64,000 nt of DNA from Microbotryum silenes-acaulis (lineage: Eukaryota > Basidiomycota > Microbotryomycetes > Microbotryales > Microbotryaceae). Both the position numbers and the translations under genes were made by a program. The DNA is taken from assembly GCA_003665825.1 (NCBI GenBank), contig QPFY01000001.1:1481001-1545000 (forward strand), written 5' to 3'. Shown here piece after piece: positions 47,143 to 58,214 of this stretch. The notes beneath the pieces were generated by a model that ran no database searches, was not told the origin of the DNA, and was given only the letters and a program-made list of their open reading frames with translations. Position 1 is the stretch's first letter. The number at the start of each line of letters is the position of its first letter.

Positions 47143-50100
47143 CTACTTGGACAGGTTCTGAACCCAGTCGACCACGTCGGGCTTGGACGGTCGACGCGAC
47201 GGCGCTTCGAAGTTCCATCCGCCTTTCTCGAACGAGCCAGCTCTGTGCGCGACCAAAAGCTCGAGTATGAGTTCACGCGCCTTTGGAGATGCCAACAGGA
47301 TCAGGAAATCGTGAGAATGGTGACTGACTGGTAAACGTCTTCGCTCCGCACAGCGGCGTCGATAGCTCCGCGCATCAATTTGCGCAAGCGCTTGACATCG
47401 ACCGGTTTGAGGCACCACCCGTCCATACCGGCCTCCACAATTAGTGGTCGTTCACGTTCCGGCAGCGATGCTGAAACGGCAAGGATCGGGATCTGGCCGT
47501 TCAATATCGACGAAGGCCTCTGCTGCGCCAGGGAGACGGGTTCGTCGTGCTCGATCCCCCGGATCTGACGCGTCGCCTCGAGACCGCCCATGATCGGCAT
47601 TTGCAGGTCCATCAAGATACAATCGAACTGATAGCAAGGCATATTTCTTCGTCAGCTTTCTGTGACGCTACTCATAAAATAATGACACAGACACTGGGCT
47701 CACTTGTCGGTCCTCCTTAAACAGCCGCACAGCATCACCGCCATGCTCGACGACAACGACTTCGTGGCCATCCTTGGTCAGTCGCTTTTGCAGGATCATG
47801 CGATTGACGAGCTCGTCCTCGACGACCAGTACGCGCATCGAGGGAATATTATCCTCTTGCACTGCCGGTGGTGATGCCTTGTACTGGCTCACGTGTATCG
47901 GACTTTCGACCAGTGGCTGAAGACTTGCGTCGCCGGTTTTGACGGCGTCCCCGTCCCGTTTCGCGATAGCGTCGGCGAAGTCCATCCGTGTGGATGAAGT
48001 AGGCGATGCAATGGCCGCACAATTGTGTGTGATCCTCTTCGTCGTAGCCGGGGCGGCATTGATCTCTCCTCGGTGCTCCTCGGAGGAGGCGAGTACACCA
48101 CTGCGCGATCCACTCCGGGTGAGCGAGCCGCGGCGTACTACCGCTCGTTCCTGATCGCCGTCCGGAGAATTCAACTCCTGTGCAGAGCGCATAAGTGGCG
48201 GCACCCGAATGGCCCGTAGTGCGACGTTCGAGCTATCAATTTCGATCGAGCCGTTCGACCCGGCCTTGCTCCCGACGGTGCCCGTCGAGTTGTAGGATCG
48301 ATTTGAGCGCATCGACCCTTCAGAGCGGTTGGATCGATTCGAAGTGGAAGGGTTCGAAGCGCGCGACGCTTTCGCCTGCAGCATTCGCTGGTTGCCGCTC
48401 GTCATATGGCTGCCAGCTCCAGGGCTCATGTGCGAGCTCGACATGGCGCTGATGATGGAGTCGATGTCCGGACTCTTCGACCCGGCGGAACCAGTACTGT
48501 TGGAGCGGGTCATCGACCTTTGCCCATTGGCGATACTCATCGTTCGCGATGAGGCCGCCAACGTGTCGTCGTCCATTGTGGAGCTGCCGGGCGGGGAGAT
48601 CGGCTGCTGGGGGAGTCGGAACGGTATGATGACCATAAATTTGGAGCCTTCGCCTTCCTTTGACTCGACCCTCAGTTGACCTCCCAGATTGCGAATGATG
48701 CGAGCAACGACGGCCAGTCCAAGTCCGACAGTTCCCCCCGAGGATGCTACCTCCCCACCCTGGTCATCGCCGACAGTCGAGACCTGCTCAAACTCGCGGA
48801 ACAAGGACTCGAGGCGTGACTCTGAGATACCCACGCCAGTGTCGATGATCGACAGCCCAATTCGAATACTGTCGGTCTTTTTGTCCATGGCATCCTCGAG
48901 ATCCACGTCGGTCATCTCGCCCCACTCGACTGTGACGCTGCCCGAGCTCTTCGTGTGCTTGACCGCATTGCCGACGATGTTGCTGACGATCGTGCGGATT
49001 TTGCCTCGGTCTCCGAGCAACGTTGTTGGCGTCCCCTGAGGGGTTTCAACCACGTCGAGCGTGATAGCCCGACGTTTGGCCTCAGCCCTGTGAACCGACA
49101 AGGCATCCTCCAGTGTTGTTGACAGGTTGAACGGGTCTTGCAGGTAGAGGTCTTGGCCTCTCTCGGTGCGCGTCAGATCAAGCAAGTCGTTGATGACGTG
49201 GATGAGTGAACGGGACGCCGCGTGACTTCGTGTAAGGTTCTCGCGCACTTCACCCGTGACCTCACTATCGAGCGCGAGCTCGAGGTAGTTGATGATTGCG
49301 TTGAGCGGGGTGCGCACTTCGTGGGACGCGTTGGCGAGCAGCAGACTGTTAAGTTGGCTGGTCTTAAGAGCGGACTCCTTTTCCCTCCACACACTGTACA
49401 AATAAAAGTTCACGTCAGCCCAGGTCACCATGCCATCTCTCGCTACCTTGCTCCTCTCAGCGGTGCACGGCTCACGTGATGAATTTGCCATAAACGAGAC
49501 AGAGCACGCTCGCCGTTTCCATCTGCTCATCCGTCCAGGCGCGACATTTCCCCAACACGACCTCGCTCCAGGTCTTGAAACTCTTGCGTGGTTCGAGGCG
49601 CTGACCAACATCCCCGTCTTCCGTCTTGTTCGCGTACGGGTTGCCGGCCCATTTGACTTCCTGTAGTTGACCGCGTCGGAAGAAGACAATGAAATCGCGG
49701 CCTTCGCTCGAGAGGGGAACGGCGAGCAAGCCGGCGATCATCTCGAATGGGCCAGGGTAGTCGATGTCGTTGTAGTCCGCACGGATGTCCTGAGAGTGCT
49801 GCATCGTCGTGAATTGCTTTACGCGCAGGTACTCTAGGACGGCGAGCAATTCTTGAGAATTGGCGACAGAGCCAAGGATCTTGGCCTCGTCACCGATGCT
49901 CAACACTCCAAAGTCGGCGTCGAAGAGGAGCAGGAGGTCCTCTGACTTGGCCAGAATATAGCCGGATGGGTTCGCCTCGCTCGGGGCGGTGTTGATCAGT
50001 TTGCGAGCGTGCAGTCGCTTTGCGTAGGATAGCCGCTCAATGTTTCGCGAAATTGATGAGCCGAGGAGCTTGCACAGCTGTCGGACGGGGAACGAGACTC

Positions 50101-52300
50101 GATGACCATACCGTCCGTATGTATGCAGGGCGACCAGGCCCCATAGGTCCCCAAAGGCAGTGATTGAAATCGACATACTGCTTCGCACCCCCATGTTACC
50201 GAGATATTTGATATGGATTGGACTCATGGCTCGCAGATGGCAATGGGTCATATCGAGTGGGTTGTCGACTTCTGAGACGTCGCGGCAGCACAGGCGAGCG
50301 GTCGGTTGGTCTCGGTCGTACAGCAGTCGTACCTTGTTCACGCGATATAGCTCTCGGGCCTGGGCAGGGATGTCGGAGGCAGGGAAGTTCAGACCGCGGA
50401 ATAAGTCCTTTGTCCGTGACCAGTCAACTTGCTCGGCCACAACGCGACCATTCCATTTCTCGTCGAATTGGTAGACCATTGCGCGATCAAACTCGGTCAA
50501 CTCCTTAAAGACACCGGCTGTGATCCTGAGGAAGACATTGAGATCTTCAGCTTTGGAGAGCTGGTCGTTGATGTTGGATAGCAAGGTCACGACGTCGACA
50601 TCCGCTTGCGACCTCTTTGCCCGGCGCTGCCGTTTCATCCGCGCCAATGACCGCAACGGCTTGACCAGCGAGACCGTACTCTCTTGCAGATCCTCCTCGG
50701 TCGGCTCGAAAGGTTGGTCCGTCTCCATGCCTCCTTTTTCTTCATGCAATGCCGGCTCCGTGGATTCGGTCGTCAACGGGTTGACCGTGTCGTCCATCAG
50801 CTCCAGCTCCAGTACGGCCATTTTCGGCCGATTGACCCGATCGGGCCGATGCAGCGCGGCATGACACGACCATTCGAGTCGTGACGAATCCTGGGCATCG
50901 GCCGCAGCCGAGCCAGGTCGGCCCGTTCCAGAGAGCTGGAAGTTGACGGGCCCTTCGTCCAAGTTGGCAGAATCAGCGTCGCGGTCGTCGAGTGCATCGA
51001 GCGCGTCCCGCAGTGCGTCGGCTTCTTCGGGGTCCAGCAGACTGGTAAGGCACTGGGTGCGAAAGAAGTCGTTTGGCCGCATGCCAAGAATAAAATTCGA
51101 GTTCTGCGGAAGACGTCGGATGATGCAACGAAGCGACCAGATCAGTCCTACGACTCCTAGGTGCAATTCCGCGCTCCTTCCTGCTCACCTCGGACACCTG
51201 CTGCACCCGCAGCTTGCCATCCGGTTGCTCTTCAAATGCGATCAGCACTCCAAAGGCTTGAATCGCACCAGGTACCTGAATCGGCTGTGTTGGGGAAGCG
51301 TGAGAGTTGCAAGGCACGCGAAAACGAAGCGCAGGAGTCAGCGCCTCAACATTTCGCTAACGAGATGGCGCACGCTCCTGTAAGCTGTCTACAAGCCCGT
51401 TCGTCCAACTCACCTCGTCTTCGCATCTCTCCATGACCCCGTCCCTTCCAGTCAATACGTGGTGAGACCCATCCGGTGCAACCGAATGCTCGAACCGAGC
51501 CGTCATCAGCAAGGGTATGTCGGACTGCGCGCCCTCCGATGGAACGGTCTGGGCCGACGACGCGGTGCCGGGGGTCTCGGCTCTTGACGCGAGCTCGCGC
51601 GTGATCGGCATCGCCGGCGCCGCCGATGCGTGGAATGTAAAAGGGTCGATGGAAGAGGTGATACCAGAGGTCCCCGAAGCTCTGGAAAAGGCCGGCGACA
51701 TGAGTGGGTACGCCGATGACGGAGGCGAGCTCGGCGACATCGGAGCAGCACGCTCCTTTCCCTTCGACGAGTGGTAGTGCATCACATTCCTGTACAGGTG
51801 AGCTCGGCAACATCATCGTGACAGAAGAGACATTTAGATTATATTTCCGTTCGAGTTCGGATGTTGCACACGCCGATCGACAGAGGGCACCACACGGATA
51901 TGACGAAGCGAAGGTATAGCGAGATGCACATCGACGATTCGACGGCGGGGGTTGAGCCATGACGGGGATCGTGTAACAAATGCGAGGTTCAGGGTCGGCG
52001 TCAGCCGGTAATCAAAACGCTAAGGTGGACAGTTGCGTAGACAGCTGCACGTCGTAGCACATCAACACTTTGCGTGACTGACCTCATCGGAAACAGCCGT
52101 GACGAGGGCAATGCCCCGCCGGCACTCATTGAAGGGGGGCGACCGACGGAACTGGCGCCGCCGGACGAGGTGGTCGACGTGGGCGGTGAGAGTGGGCTGG
52201 TCAACGCGAAGTCATCACGAGCGGGGAGAGCGATCGAGTCGGGTCGTTGTCGTTGACCCGATTTGATTCCTTGAATCGTCTGGATGCTCTCGTTGCTCAT
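47143..52300 (-). CDS. Fungal phytochrome: PAS-GAF-PHY hybrid histidine kinase with receiver domain
   Basis: Seven exons (52300-52083, 51789-51414, 51284-51189, 51103-49476, 49393-47704, 47627-47329, 47242-47143) total 4407 nt, 1468 aa. A disordered N-terminus precedes the PAS region with Cys195 in MERCEDEPIQVPGAIQ, the expected biliverdin attachment site of fungal and bacterial phytochromes. The GAF domain has PASDIP (471-476) and HCHLRAMSPIH. The PHY domain shows WAGNPY and the tongue motif PRKSFKTW. The kinase has the H-box NASHEVRTPLN (His797), N-box NIVGNAVKHT, DTGVGI and GLGLAVV. A Ser-rich linker leads to a receiver with Asp1343 in DLQMPIMGG and LKPVDV. It probably senses red/far-red light and feeds a phosphorelay. 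Confidence 0.96.
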
Positions 52301-53233
52301 CGTGTGAAGTCGTGTGTACCGGCTAGGCGGAGCGCACAAGATGGACAGCGGCCTAGAGATGATGAGTGAGGCCTTGAGGCTTCGCGAGCACAGAGGCGAC
52401 TACCAGCGACTACGGCCTCTAGTACTGGCCAAAGCACCGCGACAACCGGCCGGGCCGCTCACCATTTTGGCTCGACAACGGGGGATCTCCTCAAATCGGC
52501 ACTTTGAGCTGCATCGGACGCTTGTATGCGACGGCTGTTGCAGCGTAGGAAGCTAGCGTTGCACTATGTGCTTGCTCAGAGGAAAATTAAGAGTTCAAAG
52601 ATTATCTCCACCAGCCATCGCACAAATTGAGTGAACAAGACTTGAACGGTCCGATCTCATGCAGTTCTGAGTGCCACCGAGTGTCGACAATTAGGAAATC
52701 TCGATTTCGGCGCTGGTCCGTACGACCTTTCGCTCGCGACATGTCAAACCAGAAGCGCAGTGTTCGCATCAAAAAAGCTGAGAATACTTATCAGTTTCAT
52801 GTACATTATGAGGGGAAACTCTTTGCTTTCGGTGGAGACCGCTGATGCACATGACCGACGGGGTTTGCCTCGGCGCCGATGTCATTTCAAGTGCTCAGAA
52901 AATATCCCACAACTTTTGACTATGGTCGGTCAAGTAAGTGCCTTGCTTCTACCGGTACCTCAACGAGCACAAAGAAAATCAAGATGCTTTGCGAAGCACC
53001 TGGATCCTCAAGCGATGGGACCACAATCGCGAATCGGGACTTTCATTTTGGCAGCGTCTTCCATCGACATTTCGGGCCCGATCGATCGCATGTGATGAAG
53101 ATCTGAGCAGAGTGGGTAGGCTGGGGGTAGGCTTGGGGCCTGGGGCCTGGGCCGACACAGGCAAGTCTACAAGACCTGGACTAGTGCTATACGAGCGGTG
53201 AAATGTATAAAGAACGGAAGAATTCAAGGAGAA

Positions 53234-53325
53234 CGTGTCCAAGCTGGCATGGAGTCCGTGTCCAAGCTGGCATGGAGTCCGTGTCCAAGCTAGCATGGAG
53301 TCCGTGTCCAAGCTGGCATGGAGTC
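53234..53325 (+). repeat. Minisatellite, four 23-bp units
   Basis: Four head-to-tail units begin at 53234, 53257, 53280 and 53303. Each starts CGTGTCCAAGCTGGCATGG; the third unit has one change (CTAGC for CTGGC). A partial fifth unit trails after 53325. Confidence 0.93.
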
Positions 53326-53589
53326 CGTGGAGTACGAAGTGGAATCACGCCGCCTTCGGTGGTCTGGGGCTCTGAATTCGGACTCCAGGGGCGCCCAGAT
53401 CCTGGCGATCCCGGTCAATCGTGAGAGCATCGGGAATTCACTAACCTTTGAGCGGTGTTGCAACCGCCGTGGGCTTCGAGACGCGTGAAAATGTAGGCCT
53501 TTACCACCTCGTTAGCTTCCGCTTGGTCTACCGCCCGAGGTTGTAGCTACCGTATGATTTGAACCGTAGTATTCCGCCCAAAATTTTGT

Positions 53590-53842
53590 GAAATGTGTGA
53601 CATCGGATGTGTGACATTTTGGGACCGAAATCTTGCAAGATTACAATGATCCAAAGGCCAATTTTGGGGCAAATGGTGAGACACTTGACTTTTAGTGATG
53701 CCACTGTAGTGATTTCTTCGCCAAAGTGTGACAAAGGAAATTGCTGCTCAATCTTAGTACTAATAAATAAATAAGTGTTCCGAGGCCTCTTTGACGCGTG
53801 ACAAGAAAAATATGGTGTCCGAGATTTTGGCCGTGTGACATA
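53590..53842. repeat. Cluster of GTGTGACA octamers in AT-rich patch
   Basis: GTGTGACA occurs near 53595, 53609, 53726 and 53833, with CGTGACAA near 53796, each close to short AAAATTTTGG-like runs. It could be a cluster of binding sites or the remains of an old satellite. Confidence 0.45.
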
Positions 53843-54471
53843 TGACGAAAACAGTCTCGTTCAATTGTACGGTAGCTACCTCGGTTGACTTCCACTTGCA
53901 GATCAGAGGTTGAGGTTGAGGACGTTGAGGCCTCGTTCGGTCGTCGCCGATCAGTAAATCATGCATGCGGTTCAGCATGCTCGCTGAATTGCTGAAGCCG
54001 GTGCCCGACTAACAGTTCGCTAATTCGGACCACACGAAGTCAAGTGCTGATGTGGAATGTCAAGGCATATTTCTGTGCAGGAGGGGAATTCAAATGACAT
54101 CAAAGGATCGGAGGATCGTGATTTGTAGAAAAGCTGTCCAGATGAGCTGTCTCGCCCGTCGGTGCCGGCCGCTTGAGGCCGCTTGTCACCCAGAGCCTCC
54201 CAGAGCCAGGCGAGGCAGGGCGAGGCCAGGCACTGGCCAGGCGCAGCGGGGGCCAGTCTGTCGACGACTGGCTAGGCGCTGTGGAGCATTTCTTGGATTT
54301 GACCCCGGACACAGCCAGACGATCGGCTGCTACCTCTACGACGTGAATCGGACCCAAAGTACTTCTTGGTTACTGCGTCGAGTGAGACTGTGACAAGACG
54401 GCTGTGGATTGTCAGCGTCGTCAGATGCTCAAGCAGCCATCGCGATTGACAACTGACGTGGCCTTGCTTTG

Positions 54472-57400
54472 ATGAGCTCTCGACGAACTTTGTCGCCTCC
54501 ACCACCCACTACACTACCTTTCACTGACGACACGTTGACTAATCACGTCGTTCCAACGCTCGTGTACACGCCGTACCACGTTGGCGTGAGCGCCACGCCG
54601 GCTGATCCGACTCGGAGCCCAGCTTCAGCGTCGATTCCGACCACTCGAGGCCCAGCAGCCGCCCGGACCGGCTCGATCCCCTCGCAGTCAGCGTCGCTCA
54701 GCTCGTCCTCGGCCCTCGCAAGTACTGCCACCACCGCTACGACTAGCGCCAACCAATACGTCTGGTCACCCTTCAACCCGGGCCAGTCTTGGGACGGTGG
54801 TGCCCCTCTACGAGTCCTCCCGCCTCTCCCGCCCGGTGCGGCCGTATCGCCGCCGCCGCCGCCGCCTCCCCGCTCGCAGTCGCACTCGCATTCGACAGCA
54901 CAAGGCCATCTCGTCATGTCCTCTGTTGCTTCCGATTCTCCCAACAACGCCATCACGTCACGTGCCGGCTCGGGCTCGGTTTCCGGCTCCGGGTCGGGCT
55001 CAGGTTCCGGCAGAGATACCGGTGCGACTAGCGCCGTCAGCTACAGGGGCAAGGACGAGCGTTTCGACAGGTCGCGCAGCGCCAGCCTCAACCACACCCT
55101 CGACCCTTCGACCATGATCGTCACCGTCGCTCGTGCCGAAGATGAGAGTTCACCCGACGATGATCACATCGCGTTTGAGGCCCACTCGGGGAGTCGGATT
55201 GCTTCGAACGTCACCATGTCCGCCTCGGGCACCGTCAAGGGCGCGCGAGTCGGCGTTAAGCGCAGGCGAGGCGAGATCGACCCGGGTGCGATCGAGGGGC
55301 AGTATTACGGCGACAAGACTTGCGATCGGTGCAGGGAGCGTCGCGTACGGTGCGACCGAGCGTTCCCCATTTGCGGTCGGTGTCTCAAGCGTCGCGAGGG
55401 CTGCAGCTACCCGGACCAGACCTCGGCTCGAAAAGGGGATGACCCGGAAGAGTCGGACCGAGTGGCAGCGCTCGAAGCTGCGGTGGCCACTGTGGAGCAA
55501 CAACTGGAAGCACAGCGATATGACAGCGGCCACGACGCAAAGCAAACTTCGCCCGCAGCCTCATCAAATACCCCAGCCTGGACCGTCCCGACGCCCGTGC
55601 CTCCACTTCCTCCCGACGATCGCAACAGTGAGGCGTCATTAAGGCTCGTCACTTCGATTCATAGCGCCCTCCACCCCAATCTCAATCTGGAGGAATCTTG
55701 CTCGTTGCTCAAGTTCTTCGTCGAAGAGCGGCTCGGCCTCGCCAACATTGGACCTTTCAGCATCGAGCATCGACTCGGCTTACCCAGCGCCGCTAAGGCC
55801 TTAACGATCAGCCTGATGCATGCGGGACAGAGAGCGTGCTGCTCACGGTTACCAGCCTTGCATGCGCTTGCGGAACGGATCCCTGAATACCAGGCCAACT
55901 TGCACGACCTGGAACCGTCGGCCCAACTCGGTGTCGCCGTACTCTGCGCGCTCGGGGCTCGAACATCACCACATTCGGCCCTTTTGGGCATCTCGACGGC
56001 CGCACTTTCGGACGGAACGGCCACTCCTGCGATGTACCTCGGTGCTGGCGAACGACGGGAGAACGCCTGTCGAGCGCTCGAGGCGCGCGCCAAGGAAATT
56101 TGCTGGGCAGGGAAGGTGCTGAGCGAGCCTCGGTGGGACAACTTGGAGTCTCTGGCAGGATTGACGCAGCTGCTCATATGTGAGTAGAGCTTCCGCATCG
56201 CGAAGAGGAGGTATAGGCGCTGACACACGTGGTACTGGACACAGTCGAAGAGGCGCAACCGAAAGAGAGTCGATTCGTGCTCCGGAATGCAGTCGGGATG
56301 TTCGTCGATCTCATAAATAGCGACACTGAGGAAGCCGGATTTGATCTGAGCAAGAGGCTATCGACGTCGTTGTTCGCGGACGATGCCATGACAGCTCCAC
56401 GCGCGATGTGGCCCTGCCTCATCAGCACGGAGGAGCTGCAATCTTACTTTGGGCCGGCGGGGGCCGCGCTTCCCAATTTCGTCGAGCAACGGCTTGCGTC
56501 TGAGCTTGACCAGACTCTGCAACAACCTCTCACTCGATCCGTTCTTGAATCGGCACTTGCGACGACCGGCCTATGGGTCTGTGGCGTGCAGCGCCTCTTT
56601 GCTCGCCTCGCGATCGGTACGTGGTTTAGCTCGCTCCTCCCCGACTTTTCGCTGTGACTCGACCATCTGACGATGGTCACATTTACTCTCAGCAGACCGA
56701 CGTCCCAACACACCGTCTCCTCTGCAAGAGTTCCGAGCTCTGTACGCCCTCATTGACGAGACACACGCAGGTATCCAGAAACTGCAGCAGTTTTTGGTTA
56801 ATGTCCACGTGCCTCCACCGGGGTGTGAGGATGAGCCTTACGCGCTCGATCAGTTCGTTCTCCTTGGGGTTCGCGCCGACACCTATCTCGTCGACATCAT
56901 CAATCTGGTTCACCAGTCTTTGCACTCCGACGCGCGCGCGACCTGGAATTCGACGCGTCGGGACAGCGCCGTCTTGGCTTCTTTGCGCCATGAGTCAGAA
57001 CTTCGCGTGCGCAAGTCACTCAAGCTCGTCGCGTTCTACTCGCAACTCTTCCTACAATCGAACGACAAACACCTCGTCTACCACCTCGTGGTCCAACTTG
57101 AGACTTTGCCGACATGGACGGAAATGGCCGCGCAGCGAGTTGATTTGCCCGGTGTATCCACCTCCACCGAGTATGAGCTGAGCGAGCAGGAGTTAGAGTG
57201 GTCAGTTTCTCTCCCATCGAGTGACTAGCAATACACAATCACTTGCTGAACGTTGTAATGTGCACTTTCATAGGCTCCGAGAAGGGCTCGAACTAGCATG
57301 TTACTTCACGCCTCGAGCTGGCACGCGTCTCCGACAGCTCACAGAGGCGCGCAGACGGCTTCGACCTGGCTCGACCTCATACGAGAATCCCATGCAGCGT

Positions 57401-57769
57401 CGTGCGCCAGTAGATCCTCGCCCCTCGACCCAATTCAGCTCGGAATCGCAATACTCGGACACAAATTCTCTGGACCAATCCGCGTTGGAGCCGTACATGG
57501 CAACGCAGGACTCAAATGGCGCTCGAGAGTATTCGCCGTACATCTTCGACACCTACGGGGTCATCTCCAATCGGGACCCCAATCTACCGACACACCTCGT
57601 GCCGTGTCTTCCCGATCAACCGACGAGTCATGTCGTTGACGCTTTTCAGGGACAGAGTTGGAATGACGTAAATCTCACGGACCAATGGGATGCGCTGGAT
57701 CAGGGCGAGAAGGAAGAGGGTCAGGATTGGATGTGGCAAGTCCAGGCCGATGGTAGTGGACTCAATTGA
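54472..57769 (+). CDS. Zn2Cys6 fungal transcription factor
   Basis: Four exons (54472-56179, 56245-56616, 56693-57200, 57274-57769) total 3084 nt, 1027 aa. A long disordered Ser/Pro/Gly-rich N-terminus precedes a canonical binuclear zinc cluster at residues 284-311 (C-x2-C-x6-C-x6-C-x2-C-x6-C; CDRCRERRVRC, then CGRCLKRREGC). Basic KRRR lies upstream and a short helical linker with heptads follows (VAALEAAVATVEQQLEAQ), probably the dimerisation element. The rest is helical with no certain domain, and the C-terminus is acidic (QGEKEEGQDWMWQ). The target is unknown. The promoter region is shared with the divergent phytochrome gene, so a link to light responses is possible but unproven. Confidence 0.92.
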
Positions 57770-58214
57770 AGACCACTCGACTTCTTGTTGGGCATGAAGT
57801 TGGATCAAAAAAAGCTTCGCTGGGTCGATGTGTAGAGTGCTCTTGGTACCAGAGCCAAATTTGTTGTAAGGTTCCTTTTAAGTAGTGTTGTCGCTTCCTC
57901 TTAACTTACCCCTTACTCGTGATTTGGAAGAACAACTCCCTGCGTATGTTGCTGCGATGCCCCTGAGTTCGACGACTGTAACTGAGACGTTTTGTCGGAA
58001 TTGGCACAAGTACAATTTCGATTTTACGGTCTTCCCCGATGGAGATGAAGATGAATACAGCATGGATACAGACAATCAAGGAAGAAAGAGCGAGACATAC
58101 AAGAGAGCCAATAAGATACAATAGATCAAGAAAAATGAGAAGAGGACCTTCGCGCAACAAGATTGACTCCGCGCTGGTCGAGAACATGACCCCGAGGAGC
58201 TTCCAGAGCTCCGT
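57770..58214. other. Convergent intergenic region
   Basis: About 0.45 kb between the stops of the Zn2Cys6 gene and the YDR124W-like gene. It is locally AT-rich with no coding signal; probably 3' untranslated sequence. Confidence 0.5.

Larger units (their letters stand above)
52301..54471. other. Long intergenic region between phytochrome and Zn2Cys6 gene
   Basis: 2.2 kb with no convincing gene. It holds the promoters of two divergent regulatory genes, a four-copy 23-bp minisatellite (53234-53325) and a comparatively AT-rich patch (about 53550-53880) with repeated TGTGACA-type octamers. Confidence 0.5.
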
